A DNA stretch of 64,000 nucleotides from Paralithodes platypus (taxonomy: Eukaryota > Arthropoda > Malacostraca > Decapoda > Lithodidae), in contig CM064571.1 in the NCBI GenBank assembly GCA_032716605.1, positions 20,298,871-20,362,870 on the forward strand, read 5' to 3'. Positions 23,084 to 35,893 of the stretch are shown here, in pieces. The notes beneath the pieces are model-generated. The model searched no databases, was not told where the DNA came from, and saw nothing but the letters and a program-made list of their open reading frames with translations. How positions within the stretch are numbered: position 1 is the stretch's first letter; each line of letters starts with the position of its first letter. The position numbers were made by a program, and so were the translations under genes.

Positions 23084-23640
23084 AATGTCACGTAGTTTTC
23101 ATGATCACTCCCATATTTCGCTACTCTATTTGCAAAATAACTGATTTCTATAAAAATGGGTAATATGCTAATCACCATCGGCTGAAAATGGACAATTGGG
23201 AAACTAATTGGTTGTGATTTTTCCTATTAATGAGCGTGTTTTAGTCTGATCGTCATATATAATACACAAGGTTAGATACAATCACGAATTTCAAGGCTAC
23301 AGGCTTTTTCATTGCAAATTTAGGCAAGCACAGTTTAAGGTATACGCGAACCTTACAAACGGGCGGGACGGTCTAATCTTAAGCCCCGTCCACACGATCG
23401 AGCACTGCCCGTCGGGCACAAGGGAAATGTTCAATATGGGGCAAATTCAGCGGGCAAACCAGGGATATGCCCGTGCATGCAGTTGAGCGAAATCACGAGG
23501 CACTGTCCGGCAGTTTGCCGGCGGTCATTTGGTCATTTGGGCCCTCCAGGAAGGCCAAGTCGAACTGCCCGGCAGTTTGCCGGGGGGAATGGGGATAAAG
23601 GGGCCCGTGGAAGGAGGTAAATAAATGTGTAGCTTGATCT

Positions 23641-23852
23641 TTAACCCATTCAATACCGGTAACATCCATTTTATTATATTCTGGCTATTATAATAAGTCT
23701 TTACATGGCTTAGGAAGGACGTCTATCCATTAAAAGGCTACAGACGATCTCAATTAATTCCCTTAGCTATCATATACCCTTTTAATCTTAATGCAATCGT
23801 CTAAATGTAGCTCAAAACAAATACAAAAATACTTCGCCGGTACAGAAGGGCT
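23641..23852. mobile_element. Family D MITE
   Basis: TTAACCCATTCAATACCGGT to CGGTACAGAAGGGCTTAA. Confidence 0.8.
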
Positions 23853-24097
23853 TAATAAATATATATATATTTTATCCTTCTATTATACGGGTATCAATCA
23901 GGAAAATTTGGTGGAAGGTAAACAGGATGTAATGTGTGCAATCACTTATTAAATGTCACTGATGGTATGACTTTAATGTTAGCTTCAGAATAAAGGATGG
24001 GGAGCGTCCCCATTTATATTGATAAGTTTATTATTAACAATATTATGAATATTTTATTAAGATTATTCCTATTAGTATGATGAAATATATTTATCTT

Positions 24098-27000
24098 TAA
24101 AAAAAAAGCGTTGGAATCGCAACGACGAGACGATTCCAAATATACCATAATCTTGAATAGTCAAAATCAGACCAAAATCATCGATTTGCCTGGGCTTAAT
24201 TAAACCCAGGCATTTTTTAACAAATTTTTCGATTATGGGAGAATGACTGGTCGAAAATTAAATCTACGACCATGTATGGAAGCTGTCGGTCGAGAGAAAT
24301 CGAATGACACCAGGTAAAATTCCCTAGACCTTATAGTTTGGGCTACAGAGGACTTTTTAAAGTCCAAAAAAACTGGTCACTTGGGCCGTTCTGGGAGGCC
24401 AAGTCAAATACGAAATCCTAAACTAATTGTCCGATTTCAGTTCTGTTTGCGCCATTCGATTCAGCGTGTCAAAGTGAACTTATGGTTAAAATTTGAACAA
24501 AATCCATACATAGATAACTCGTCTAATGGAGTTTTTAAACTTTAAAATAGGCCTATTGGGCCTAAAAATTGGTCAAAATTAAAACATCCATTTACTATTA
24601 GAATCGCAACGTGATGAATCCAGACATACCCTTGAAAACTCGAACATCGAAAGTCACCCGCCAAGTGCAAAAGTTTTCATGGGTATTTTGGAAACAAATA
24701 TTTTCGTTTCTGGGCGAATGGCTGGTCGAAAATGCAATCTACGAAACATGTATAGAAGCTGCTCGTCGAGAAACATCGAATGGCACCAAGTAGAATTCCC
24801 TAGGACATATAGTTTGGGCTACAGAAAACTTTTAAAGTCCAAAAACGGGTCATTTGGGCCGTTCTGGGAGGCCGAGTCAAATTATAAATCCTAAACTAAT
24901 GATCCGATTTAAATTCTGTTTACGCCATTCGATTCAGCGTGTTAAAGTGTATTTGTGGTATAAATTTGAACTATATCCATACATAGATAACAACGGAAAG
25001 TACTGATCGATACTCTACTTCGATTTCTAATAAAATATAATAGTTACCCATTCATAACTATTGTTTTCTGTAATAATTATTGAAAGAAAACTATCGTCTT
25101 CACTATTGTATGGCTAACTATACTATTTAAACATGCCATTATTATCACTTACGTGGCTGCTCCATTATATCAAGTGGGTAATTTGGGTAGAAGGAAGACA
25201 CCGGAAAGAGCTTTAATTATATATCCTTCTCTAACTAATTACACACACAACAAAGCCACTCCAACAGCTTCTTCTCTGAATTAGACAGCCACCATGTAGG
25301 GGACAGTGGTTTTTAAACATTAAAATAGGCCTATTGGGCCTAAAAAATTGTCAAAATTTAAAAATCCATATACCGTTGGAATCGTAAAGACGAGACGAAT
25401 CCATATATACCCATGAAAACTCGAAATTCGAAAGTCGCCCGTCAAGTGCAAACATTTTCCTGGGCTTTAATTTAAAACGCAGGGATTTTGGAAACAAATA
25501 TTTTCGATTCTGGGCGAATGGCTGGTCCAAAATGCAATCTACGACCATGTATAGAAGCTGCTCGTCGAGAAAAATCGGATGGCACCAAGTAGAATTCCCT
25601 AGGACTTATAGTTTGGGCTACAGAGAACTTTTAAAGTCCAAAAACTGGTCATTTGGGCCCTTCTGGGAGGTCGTCAAATACGAAATCCTAAACTAATAGT
25701 CCGATTTCAATTCTGTTTGCGCCATTCGAGTCAGCGTGTCAAAGTGAACTTATGCTTAAAATTTGAACACAATCCATACATAGATAACTCGTCTAATGGA
25801 GTTTTTAAACTTTAAAATAGGCCTATTGGGCCTAAAAATTGGTCAAAATTAAAACATCCATTTACTATTGGAATCGCAACGTGATGAATCCAGACATACC
25901 CTTGAAAACTCGAACATCGAAAGTCACCCGCCAAGTGCAAAAGTTTTCATGGGTATTTTGGAAACAAATATTTTCGATTCTGGGCGAATGGCTGGTCCAA
26001 AATGCAATCTACGAAACATGTATAGAAGCTGCTCGTCGAGAAACATCGAATGGCACCAAGTAGAATTCCCTAGGACTTATAGTTTGGGCTACAGAAAACT
26101 TTTAAAGTCCAAAAACGGGTCATTTGGGCCGTTCTGGGAGGCCGAGTCAAATTATAAATCCTAAACTAATGATCCGATTTAAATTCTGTTTACGCCATTC
26201 GATTCAGCGTGTCAAAGTGTATTTGTGGTATAAATTTGAACTATATCCATACATAGATAACAACGGAAAGTACTGATCGATACCCTACTTCGATTTCTAA
26301 TAAAATATAATAGTTACCCATTCATAACTATCGTTTTCTGTAATAATTATTGAAAGAAAACTATCGTCTTCACTATTGTATGGCTAACTATACTATTTAA
26401 ACATGCCATTATTATCACTTACATGGCTGCTCCATTATATCAAGTGGGTAATTTGGGTAGAAGGAAGACACAGGAAAGAGTTTTAATTATATATCCTTTT
26501 CTAACTAATTACACACACAACAAAGCCACTCCAACAGCTTCTTCTCTGAATTAGACAGCCACCATGTAGGGGACAGTGGTTTTTAAACATTAAAATAGGC
26601 CTATTGGGCCTAAAAAATTGTCAAAATTTAAAAATCCATATACCGTTGGAATCGTAAAGACGAGACGAATCCATATATACCCATGAAAACTCGAAATTCG
26701 AAAGTCGCCCGCCAAGTGCAAACATTTTCCTGGGCTTTTTACAACGCAGGGATTTTGGAACAAACTATTTTCGATTCTGGGCGAATGACTGGTCCAAAAT
26801 GCAATCTACGACCATGTATAGAAGATGCTCGTCGAGAAAAATCGGATGGCACCAAGTAGAATTCCCTAGGACTTATAGTTTGGGCTACAGAGGACTTTTA
26901 AAGTCCAAAAACTGGTCATTTGGGCCCTTCTAGGAGGCCAAGTCAAATACAAAATCCTAAACTAATTGTCCGATTTCAATTCTGTTTGCATCATTCGATT

Positions 27001-28440
27001 CAGCGTGTCAAAGTGAACTTATGGTTAAAATTTGAACAAAATCCATACATAGATAACTCGTCTATGGAGTTTTTAAACTTTAAAATAGGCCTATTGGGTT
27101 TAAAAATTGGTCAAAATTTAAAAATGCATATGCCGTTGGAATTGTAATGACGAGACGAATCCATATATACCCATAAAAACTCGAAAGTCGCCCGCCCAGT
27201 GCAAAAATGTTCCTAGGACGCAGGGATTTTTGAAACAAATATTTTCGATTCTGGGCGAATGGCTGGTCGAAAGTACAATCTACGACCATGTATAGAAGCT
27301 GCTCGTCGAGAAACATCGAATGGCATCAAGTAGAATTACCTAGGACTTATAGTTTGGGCTACAGAGGACTTTTAAAGTCCAAAAACGGGTCATTTGGGCC
27401 GTTCTGAGAGGCCGAGTCAAATTATAAATCCTAAACTAATGATCCGCTTTAAATTCTGTTTGCGCCATTCGATTCAGCGTGTCAAAGTGTATTAGTGGTA
27501 TAAATTTGAACAATATCCATACATAGATAACGGAAAGTACTGATCGATACTCTACTTCGATTTCTAATAAAATATAATAGTTACCCATTCATAACTATCG
27601 TTTTCTGTAAAAATTATTGAAAGAAAACTCTTCACTATTGTATGGCTAACTATACTATTTAAACATGCCATATTATCACTTACCACTTATTATCCATTAT
27701 ATCAAGTGGGTAATTTGGGTGGAAGGAAGACACAGGAAAGAGCTTTAATTATATATCCTTCTCTAACTAATTACACACACAACAAAGCCACTCCAACAGC
27801 TTTTTCTCTGAATTAGACAGCCACCATGTAGGGGACAGTGGTTTTTAAACTTTAAAATAGGCCTATTGGGCCTAAAAAAAAAAAAAAAATTTAAAAATCC
27901 CCATATACCGTTGGAATCGTAATGACGAGACGAATCCATATTATATACCCATGAAAACTCGAAATTCGAAAGTCGCCCGCCAAGTGCAAACATTTTCCTG
28001 GGCTTAATTAGAGGCAGGGATTTTGGCCCAAACTATTTTCGATTCTGGGCGAATGGCTGGCCGAAAATGCAATCTACGACATTGTATAGAAGCAGCTCGG
28101 CGAGACAAATCGAAGATACCAAGTAGAATTCCCTAGGACTTTTAGTTTGGGCTACAGGAGACTTTTAAAGTCCAAAAACTGGTCATTTGGGCCCTTCTAT
28201 GGGAGGCCAAGTCAAATACGAAATCCTAAACTAATTGTCCGATTCCAATTTTGTTTGCGCCATTCGATTCAGCGAATCGTGTCAAAGTGAATTTATGGTT
28301 AAAATTGAACAAAATCCATAAATAGATAACTCGTCTATGGAGTTTCTAAACTTTAAAATAGGCCTATTGAGCCTAAAAATTGGTCAAAATTAAAATATGT
28401 ATATACCGTTGGAATCGCAACGACGAGACGATTTCAAATA
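24098..28440. repeat. Higher-order satellite: ~470-bp units in pairs plus ~320-bp spacer
   Basis: The basic unit includes TTTAAAATAGGCCTATTGGG, TTGGAATCG, GATTCTGGGCGAATGGCTGG, GCTGCTCGTCGAGAAA and GATTCAGCGTGTCAAAGTG. About 7.5 units are present, in pairs separated by a spacer (24990-25310, 26250-26580, 27525-27840) starting GGAAAGTACTGATCGATAC. The pair-plus-spacer period is ~1.26-1.27 kb, three times. Frames inside are short and not conserved. Confidence 0.93.
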
Positions 28441-29169
28441 TACCATCCGCAATTGCATTATTTAATTAATTTTCTGTAAACTTAGGTTGGATCGTCTCAC
28501 TATAAATCTCACCTGCAAGCACTCTTGATCGAGTACTTCGTATATTGCTTAACAAGTTTCAGGAATAATGCAAGACAAACTATGCTTGGATAATCTTTTA
28601 GTACACTGAAAATATGTGTAGCTGCATCCATTTGAAACAAACATGAGGTGTTGCCTCCAGTCGAGCTTCTTCCGATATACACAACCTCCTATTGGCATCT
28701 GCTTGGATATATAGGTTATATAACTGTCCTGCGATTATTGTTGTTGGGGACCATGGTGATCATACCGGACCCACTGACCCAGCCCTGCCGAGCTCCTACT
28801 CTGACCACTGGCAGACTTTGACTGGCCAATCACTGCCCGGCTGCTGTGTGGACAACACCGCAAGCGTGTTTAACAGACTTTGCCCGGTGAAGGGGCACAG
28901 CCCGCCGGACACTGCTCGATCGTGTAGACGGGGCTTTAGAGGGCGGAATTGCCAAGGATGGATTGATTGTTTGGCTCTTCCCGCCCTAAATATTCCGGCG
29001 GGAAGGTCCTAGCTAAGCGGGAGGAATCTTCTAGTCGGAATGGTCCGAGGACGGGAAGGTCAGTAAGCCAAGGATACAATATTAGCTTTGTTTCAACTTT
29101 ATTGGATTTGTTTTAACAAAGTATAAGGAATACTGCACTTAATTTATAAATAACTATATTGGGTTTTAT

Positions 29170-29543
29170 TTAAGGGGACAGTGGTGTATTTTGGGGGGTC
29201 TATTTATTTATATATTAATTCATTTTTTAGTTTCCTCCCTAGACCTCCATCAAACTTAAAAAAAAACATCCATTAGATCCCCCTACTAGATTAATTTGTA
29301 CATTTTTCGGTAGAAAAATGTCACGGCCGAAGGCCGGTTCCTCCACAATTACAGGCTCGCCTTCGGTCGCCAGGGAAAAAATCGACACCTAAAGGGTACG
29401 AAACGTCTTAATATTGACAAAGAAATGGGGAGAAAGGTCTTAAAATCGACAAAGCAATGGGGCAAACGTCTTAAAATCTGAAAACTAATGGGGATAAGGA
29501 TGAGGAAGAAAGGGGACCATAAAAACGGCCCATCTCCCCTTAA
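29170..29543 (+). mobile_element. Family A MITE
   Basis: TTAAGGGGACAGTGG to CCCATCTCCCCTTAA; unexpanded version of the end seen at 32390. Confidence 0.84.
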
Positions 29544-29697
29544 TTCATTTGAGAGAAGATAGCTGGGTGACACCATTGCTTGAGAGGGATTGTAAGTAAC
29601 CCACCCTATAGATGACACCTGGCATGGTGGTGTTATTTAAGTATTTAAGTATTACTCGGTGTAAGACTGCGGAACTATACCGAGCGTGCGAAACAAT

Positions 29698-29905
29698 ATG
29701 ATATAGTCTATTCGCTGTAAGTAGACGAGAAATGACCTCTATCCTCTGTAACTCAAAAAGGGGTAGAGCAAATTGGCTGTAAATTCTATTCCTTCACTGA
29801 CTCTTCCCAAATGGTAGAAATATTAGCATGATTACTCTAGTCATTTTTGAGTTACAGAAGTTAGAGGTCATGATTTCTCGCCTACTTACAGTGAATAGAC
29901 TATAG
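29698..29905. mobile_element. Palindromic MITE related to family C
   Basis: TATAGTCTATTCGCTGTAAG and the inverse CTTACAGTGAATAGACTATA; core TGTAACTCAAAAAGGG and TTTTTGAGTTACAG. Confidence 0.82.
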
Positions 29906-30389
29906 TAACAGGATAAGTATAGAACACAGACACTAACGTCAACATCACTAAAGTCACCATTATGTTACCACCGCCACCTTCATAAGTGACACTATACACA
30001 GTGGCGACTTTATTGACATTACATAAGGCACCAGACATCTCACGGGGAGCCATGTACACAACCCCGCCACGTTTACACCAAAATAATGTGCACGGAGGAT
30101 AAGCTATGTATGCGCACACACACTACACATTAACACATTCTTACTCAAAATGTATGTTATGTACACATAGGATAAACTATGTAAGCACACACACACTACA
30201 CATTCAACACAAATACCTTGACTGTAATTATTCAAACACATAGTACACAGCATACTTACATTTGTTTGCTACTGTCAGTAACATTAAAGTCACCAATGCA
30301 TGTACGAGAGAGAGAGAAAAAGATGTAATTTGTCAGCCTACTGGGCCGGGCCCTCATAAGGCTGGTGAAGGGAAATATGACGGAAGGGA

Positions 30390-30960
30390 TTAGAATGCGG
30401 TATCTGAAGGACAACAATCAGATTTCACGAAATAAATCAAACGATTTTAAGTACTGGTGAATAGGGAAGAAGGTAAACGTTGACGAAATAGCTAGGATAT
30501 AGTGGATAGAATTGTTACGTAAATAAAGGTGGTACTGTATATGAAGGACGTCAATCAGATTTCATGAAATCAATTAATAGCTGTCAGGTACTGGTGGATT
30601 GGGGAGAAGGTAAACGATGGTGAAATAGCTAAGATAGTGTGGATAGAATCGGTACATAAATGAAGTTGGCGTTCCCGCTCATACAATGGGCACTCACAGA
30701 GAATGTGACGAACCGTGATGTGGGTTTGGCAACGTCGGCAATATGGTGAAGTGTCTGGAGGTGAAGTCATAAGATGGCCATGTGTATACCGTGTGTGCCC
30801 GATGCGTAAGCGCATTAAGACAACTTAATTCCTGCGACATGAGTCAAGTGAGGATAGCCAACGATTAACCACAGTCTGAAGAAAGCGAAGATGATTACTA
30901 GTGTCAATAGCTAACCACTCCCTCTGCCAAGTGCATGTACAGTGGCACTAATAAGTCATG
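30390..30960 (-). pseudogene. Non-LTR retrotransposon remnant, RNase H/C-terminal part
   Basis: 30815-30570 minus reads MRLRIGHTRYTHGHLM then CRRC-x8-H-x3-C-x1-C, typical of the region after RNase H in I/Jockey-type LINEs. Upstream in the same frame are WQREWLAIDT and RFLQTVVNRW, broken by a stop before VVLMRLRIGH. Downstream, ~130 bp holding AATCAGATTTCA is tandemly repeated (30410 and 30550). Confidence 0.75.
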
Positions 30961-31140
30961 TCTCAGCTGTCATTACATTTGGCTCGCTCTGTGCTGTATA
31001 ATGTCTGTCAGATGTTGAATAGGGTGGTTAAGTGTAGGAACATGGTTGTATATCTCACTCAAATAGAAGAAATCATGTGTAAATATTGCTGATACCAATT
31101 ATTGATCAGAACATAATTGGTGCCGAGACATCACTTATTA
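30945..31140. repeat. Interspersed repeat, sister of 42300-42505
   Basis: CACTAATAAGTCATGTCTCA to GGTGCCGAGACATCACTTAT matches 42315-42503 on the same strand. Type unknown. Confidence 0.7.
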
Positions 31141-31426
31141 GGCCGACCGTACACCCGCCAACAGAGATAATTGTTACAAAGCTAAATACAGTACAGTATA
31201 ATTATATATTCATGTTTTGTGTTTCTTTTATGTATTTGTTGATTTAATTAATTGAGTTTAGAAGTAAAGTCAGTTGGTGGAGGGAACATAATATTTCATA
31301 ATATTGTTATGTTAAATCTTCAATGCAATATTTCCATATAGTGTAGTGATTTTGAGAAATTCTTTTGCATTTATGTTGTGCGATTCCTGTTTTTGCTGGC
31401 TTGTTTTTAAGAGTTGTACATTATAT

Positions 31427-31534
31427 AAACACCATATAAGGAGGAGCACTTTATTGACAATGTTTAACAGATAGCTTGTTCAGGTCACATCTGTGAAACG
31501 TTGTCAATAAAGTGCTCCTCTTCATATGGTGTTT
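31427..31534. mobile_element. 108-bp MITE with 34-bp inverted repeats
   Basis: AAACACCATATAAGGAGGAG and continuing GCACTTTATTGACAA face the inverse copy ending ATATGGTGTTT with two mismatches. Confidence 0.83.
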
Positions 31535-32389
31535 AAATTAATTCTGTCAACTTTTCTAAGTTATTTCAAATTGTTTACATTATAATTACAGTATAGCTAT
31601 TCAGGACCATATACTGTAGTGTCAAACAAAGTATACATGTATAGCCTTAAACCCTCCTATAATAGTTGAATCTTGGTGATGAATTTATACATTTATATAC
31701 AGATACCTGTACTGTTTATAGCTAAAATAGGCTAGCATAGATTTACAAAGATAAGCTTACTGCCTGTATTAACACAATACAGTATTAGGTTTTATTTAAC
31801 CTCTGAAGTGCGCATGGGGGTAATTGGAAACGTCCCCCTGTGCTGACGTATTTGAGGTGTTTCCGTCACTAAAATATTCATTGTGCCATTAATAGCATTA
31901 ATACTTATCCATATGCGCCTATTATGGGTTGATTATAAAGGTATTAACCTGAAACAACAATAAAACTAGTGAAAACAGCGTTTTGATGGTCAAAATCGGA
32001 GATATAGCCCGCGAGTTGTATAATGTATGGGTGAGGCAAGCTACTTTCCCGCCAATTTCCCCCAAGGCCACTGAGACACAGTCGATCGATACTCTCTCTC
32101 TCTTGCACTCGCTTGCCATCAGTGATGACAACACCCTGCTTGCAACTCGCTAATGTTAGCACAAAAATATACCTCAGAATAAGGGAATAACAGGGAAAAT
32201 AGGTGATAACTGAAGGAGAGGAGGAAAGTGGGGAAGGAGGGGAGGTAGAGGACTAAGATTTTGCATGGCCCAGGGGCCAAAAAAAAAAAAAAAAAAAAAA
32301 AAAATAGATTTTTTTTTTTTCACTCACTCATAAGAGTCTCCCCGCAGTCCGCCGGGGGAACTCTTAAGAGTCTCCCCGCAGTTCCCGGG
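31535..32389. other. Intergenic, mostly unrecognised
   Basis: AT-rich DNA, a part-family D-like start near 31799, purine-rich 32205-32260, poly-A and poly-T at 32280-32320, and a 33-bp repeat AAGAGTCTCCCCGCAGT (32332 and 32366). Confidence 0.5.
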
Positions 32390-32757
32390 TTAAGGGGACA
32401 GTGGTGGTGTATTTTGGGGGGTCTAAAGGGACAGTGGTGTATTTTGGGGGGACTAAGGGGACAGTGGTGTATTTTGGGGGGTCTAAGGGGACAGTGGTAT
32501 TTTGGGGGGCCTAAGGGGACAGTGGTGTATTTTGGGGGGTCTAAGGGGACAGTGGTGTATTTTGGGGGGTCTAAGGGGACAGTGGTGTATTTTGGGGGGT
32601 CTAAGGGGACAGTGGTGTATTTTGGGGGGTCTAAGGGGACAGTGGTGTATTTTGGGCGGTCTATTTATTTATATACCAGTATTCATTTATTTTTTTAGTT
32701 TCCTCCCTAGACCTACATCAAACTAAAAAAAAAAAATCCATTAGATCCCCCTACTAG
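32390..32757 (+). mobile_element. Family A MITE with expanded left end, right-truncated
   Basis: TTAAGGGGACAGTGGTG starts it; 32393-32655 is about eight tandem copies of a ~31-34-bp segment (GGGGACAGTGGTGTATTTTG); the body stops at ~32757. Confidence 0.82.
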
Positions 32758-32778
32758 AAAAATCCAGAAGAGTTTTCA

Positions 32779-32866
32779 GTACCGGTGGGAACTATATTGC
32801 AGTGGTAGTACCGGTGGGAACTATATTGCAGTGGTAGTACCGGTGGGAACTATATTGCAGTGGTGA
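32779..32866. repeat. ~33-bp repeat, 3 copies
   Basis: Unit has TACCGGTGGGAACTATATTG and CAGTGGTAG. Confidence 0.9.
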
Positions 32867-32883
32867 CATTATTGCTAATGACG

Positions 32884-33252
32884 TTAAGGGGGGATGGTTC
32901 ACTTTTTGGTCCATTATTTTAATTGTTAATTATTTTTCTAATTTCCTCCCTAGACCTCCATCAAACTTAAAAAAACATCCATTAGATCCCCCTTCTAGAT
33001 TAATTTGTACATTTTTCGGTAGAACAATTTCCCGGCTGAAGGCCGGTTCTTCCAAAATTACAGGCTCACTACCGTTCGCCAGGAAAAAAGTTTACACCTA
33101 AATAGCACGAAAGGTCTTAATATTGACAAGGGAATGGGGCGGAAGGTCTAAAAATCGACAAACTAATGGGGCAAACATCTTAAAATCTGAAAACTAATGG
33201 GGCTAAACATGAGGCAGGAGGGGAACCAGAAAAGCGACCCATCTCCCGTTAA
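32884..33252 (+). mobile_element. Family A MITE
   Basis: TTAAGGGGGGATGG to CATCTCCCGTTAA. Confidence 0.82.
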
Positions 33253-33475
33253 ATGCAACACATTCATATCTAACACCAGTTCATTCAATTACAAGCATGA
33301 AATATTCTGCCCTCTGTGTAGAAGACGCAGCCTCCATATTCTGATCATCCAGGTACAAATACAGGTCATCATTATCCACATATTAATTTCTTAGGTTCAT
33401 CAGGCACAATCAGATTACATAGTACTTAATCTAGGTTCAGTATCGTACTGATAATTTCTGCTTCTACCGTTTATA

Positions 33476-34134
33476 GTCTGTTCATTCTACGTTGGGCAGA
33501 AATCGTAACCTCTAACCTCTGTACCTCAGAAAGGGATGGAATTTGTGCTGTACCTAGTATCAGTGCATTACCACAAAGCCCACCGAAATGCCAAATAAAT
33601 ACCCTCATTGTTCCCTGATTAAATAGCACTGCATGAATATTCCCATATTCAAAATATGCTACAGGGGGGGGCAATACCTACTGAGTTCATTGCTCAATAG
33701 ACAATAGGTTGCATTCTGAGAGTGAGGGTCTGAGTCTAGGAGGTGAGACAGTGAAGCACTGGAGCGAGGCAGCTTCAGAGATGGGGCTGCTTTGAGCCGT
33801 GAGTGGGCAACTAAGCCCCATGCATCCTGCGAAGGCAAGATGACAGGGGCTGGTTGCAGCTAAAAGTGCTTCACATGTCTCGCCCCCTAGACTGGAACGA
33901 GACCTCACGGGCTTTACCGTTCAATGTATGCCGGTCAAATGTACAGGCTCTCAGCCTATGCCCGAGAGGTAGTAGTTGGAATACAGAAAAAGAGCAAATG
34001 AGCTGTCAATTTATACACACATTCCCTAGCAAAGTCTTCCTATTTGGTAGAAATATTAGCTCGATTACTCTAATCCTTTTTGAGTTATGAGAGGTTAGGC
34101 ATTACGATTTCTGCCCAACCTAGAATGGACAGAC
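33476..34134. mobile_element. Family C palindromic MITE split by a SINE body
   Basis: Arms GTCTGTTCATTCTACG and TAGAATGGACAGAC lie between TA dinucleotides. 33538-33998 is the body of the SINE that is full-length at 46052-46560, without its tRNA head. Confidence 0.8.
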
Positions 34135-34976
34135 TATACAGTAGTACAGTAGTACAGTATCATAATAATTTTATCCCCATCATACATAGCATAATATATC
34201 AGTACAGTACTGCATAAAAATATTGTAGCAATGTACTTATTAAACATCATGTCTCTCTTTCTATCTTTCACTCTTTCTCTCTCTCTCTTTCATACACATA
34301 CCCAGTAATTCTTCAAAAATTAGGACCAGAAAAGTTAAATGTAAAGCAAGAAACCTACTGTAAGTTGTCTATGTATTTAATAACATAAATGCAAAATCCC
34401 TGTGCAAGGTGCAACTGTTCAAAAGGAAATCTTGAGGAGCCGAGAAGGTGAACCCTGTGCAGCTCGAGTCACACAAACACTTCTAGAGGCAGACGTATCG
34501 GAGTCAATGTGCGTTATTTTTGTTTTGCCAGACGCTGTAATTCCCGAGAAGGGGTGGCCATTAACATTAGGCGTTTGTCACTCGCTAGGTCAAGTTGCTC
34601 GGGCTTGACATCTACCAATAACATTTTGACAGTGCGGGCTCGATCCGTCGACCTTTTGATGAGCAGCCGATGGTCTACGGACTATGCCTATGACTGTACA
34701 CATTGTCCAGTCAAAATCGATAGTTCACCGAAAACCTTGTTGAAAATTTCTGTAAAGTTTTCTTTTTTTTATCTGATTTCTTATTTCTATTTTTAACATC
34801 GTTCTTAATACCAATAACACAGTATTTTGGAGCTCTGCCACATCTGCCTCAATAACTTTACTGGTGTTATTTTCTAATATTTTGTTTACTAGTTTAAGAC
34901 TGTAATTTAGAAACTCCCACACTGGAGCTGCCGAGAGAAAATAAGCCAGAAGAAACCGCCTGTGTGACTCGCGGCT
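34135..34976. other. Intergenic, nothing recognised
   Basis: AT-rich, a short CT-rich stretch at 34250-34290; no repeat partner or gene in the window. Confidence 0.45.
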
Positions 34977-35350
34977 TTAAGGGGAGATGGGTCGCTTTTC
35001 TGGTCCCCCCCATCTTCCTCATGTTTAGCCCCATTAGTTTGCAGATTTTAAGACCTTTGGCCCATTAGTTTGGCAATTTTAAGACCTTTCGACCCATTTC
35101 TTTGTTAATATTAAGACTTTTCATGTTATTTAGGTGTCGAATTTTTTTCCTGGCGAGCAATAGCGAGCCTGTAATATAAGAGGAACCGGCCTTCGGCTGG
35201 GAAATTTTTCTATCGAAAAATGTACAAATTTATCTTGAAGGAGGGTCTTGGGCAGACATATTTTTAAGCTTGATGGAGGTCTAGGGAGGACATTTTAAAA
35301 ATAATACAAAAATACATAATCGAGCAAATAAACAGGCCCATCCCCCCTAA
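34977..35350 (-). mobile_element. Family A MITE
   Basis: TTAAGGGGAGATGGG to CATCCCCCCTAA; CTGGCGAGCAATAGCGAGCC core. Confidence 0.83.
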
Positions 35351-35819
35351 AGTAAATAACGGTAAACTTATTTCTATGCTATGGAACTGTATTTTAATAA
35401 TATAAACTTACAAAAAAATACATCACACATAACTAATTCAATCTTCAGAATAGTTCATGCTATAGACAAAATCAGATCGCTAGAATACTGCGCTACATTA
35501 TGCAACATTAAAATAAAAATCACGCCTGAGCAAATAAAAATCACAGAAATAACTATCAAGCAAATAATATTATTGATATAATTATATAGGCTATATAATA
35601 GATTTGTGCCATTATAATATACCTAGCATAAAGAAAACAAAAAGCCTGTTTCCTAGTTTCCCACCTTTTAAGGGAGATTTTTAGTTTGCTTGCTAGACCC
35701 CTATCAAACATTCAATAGCCTTGGTTGTTATTTCACTCGGAGCAAAGGAGAGAAAGAATGTTTGGAATATTGTTAATCTACACCTTCCTTGCGGACTTCA
35801 CATCATGACTATTTCAGCC

Positions 35820-35893
<74 letters not shown>

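Larger units (their letters stand above)
23382..28935. mobile_element. 5.55-kb element with terminal inverted repeats
   Basis: AGCCCCGTCCACACGATCGA at the left and TCGATCGTGTAGACGGGGCT at the right are inverted, flanked by TTA on both sides. A 3-bp TTA duplication would fit PIF/Harbinger-type elements. No transposase frame is seen; the interior is mostly tandem satellite plus a family D copy. Confidence 0.6.

Noticed and set aside
28692..29012. 106-residue open frame
   Set aside because: Covers the right terminal inverted region of the 5.55-kb element; composition matches the non-coding left end.
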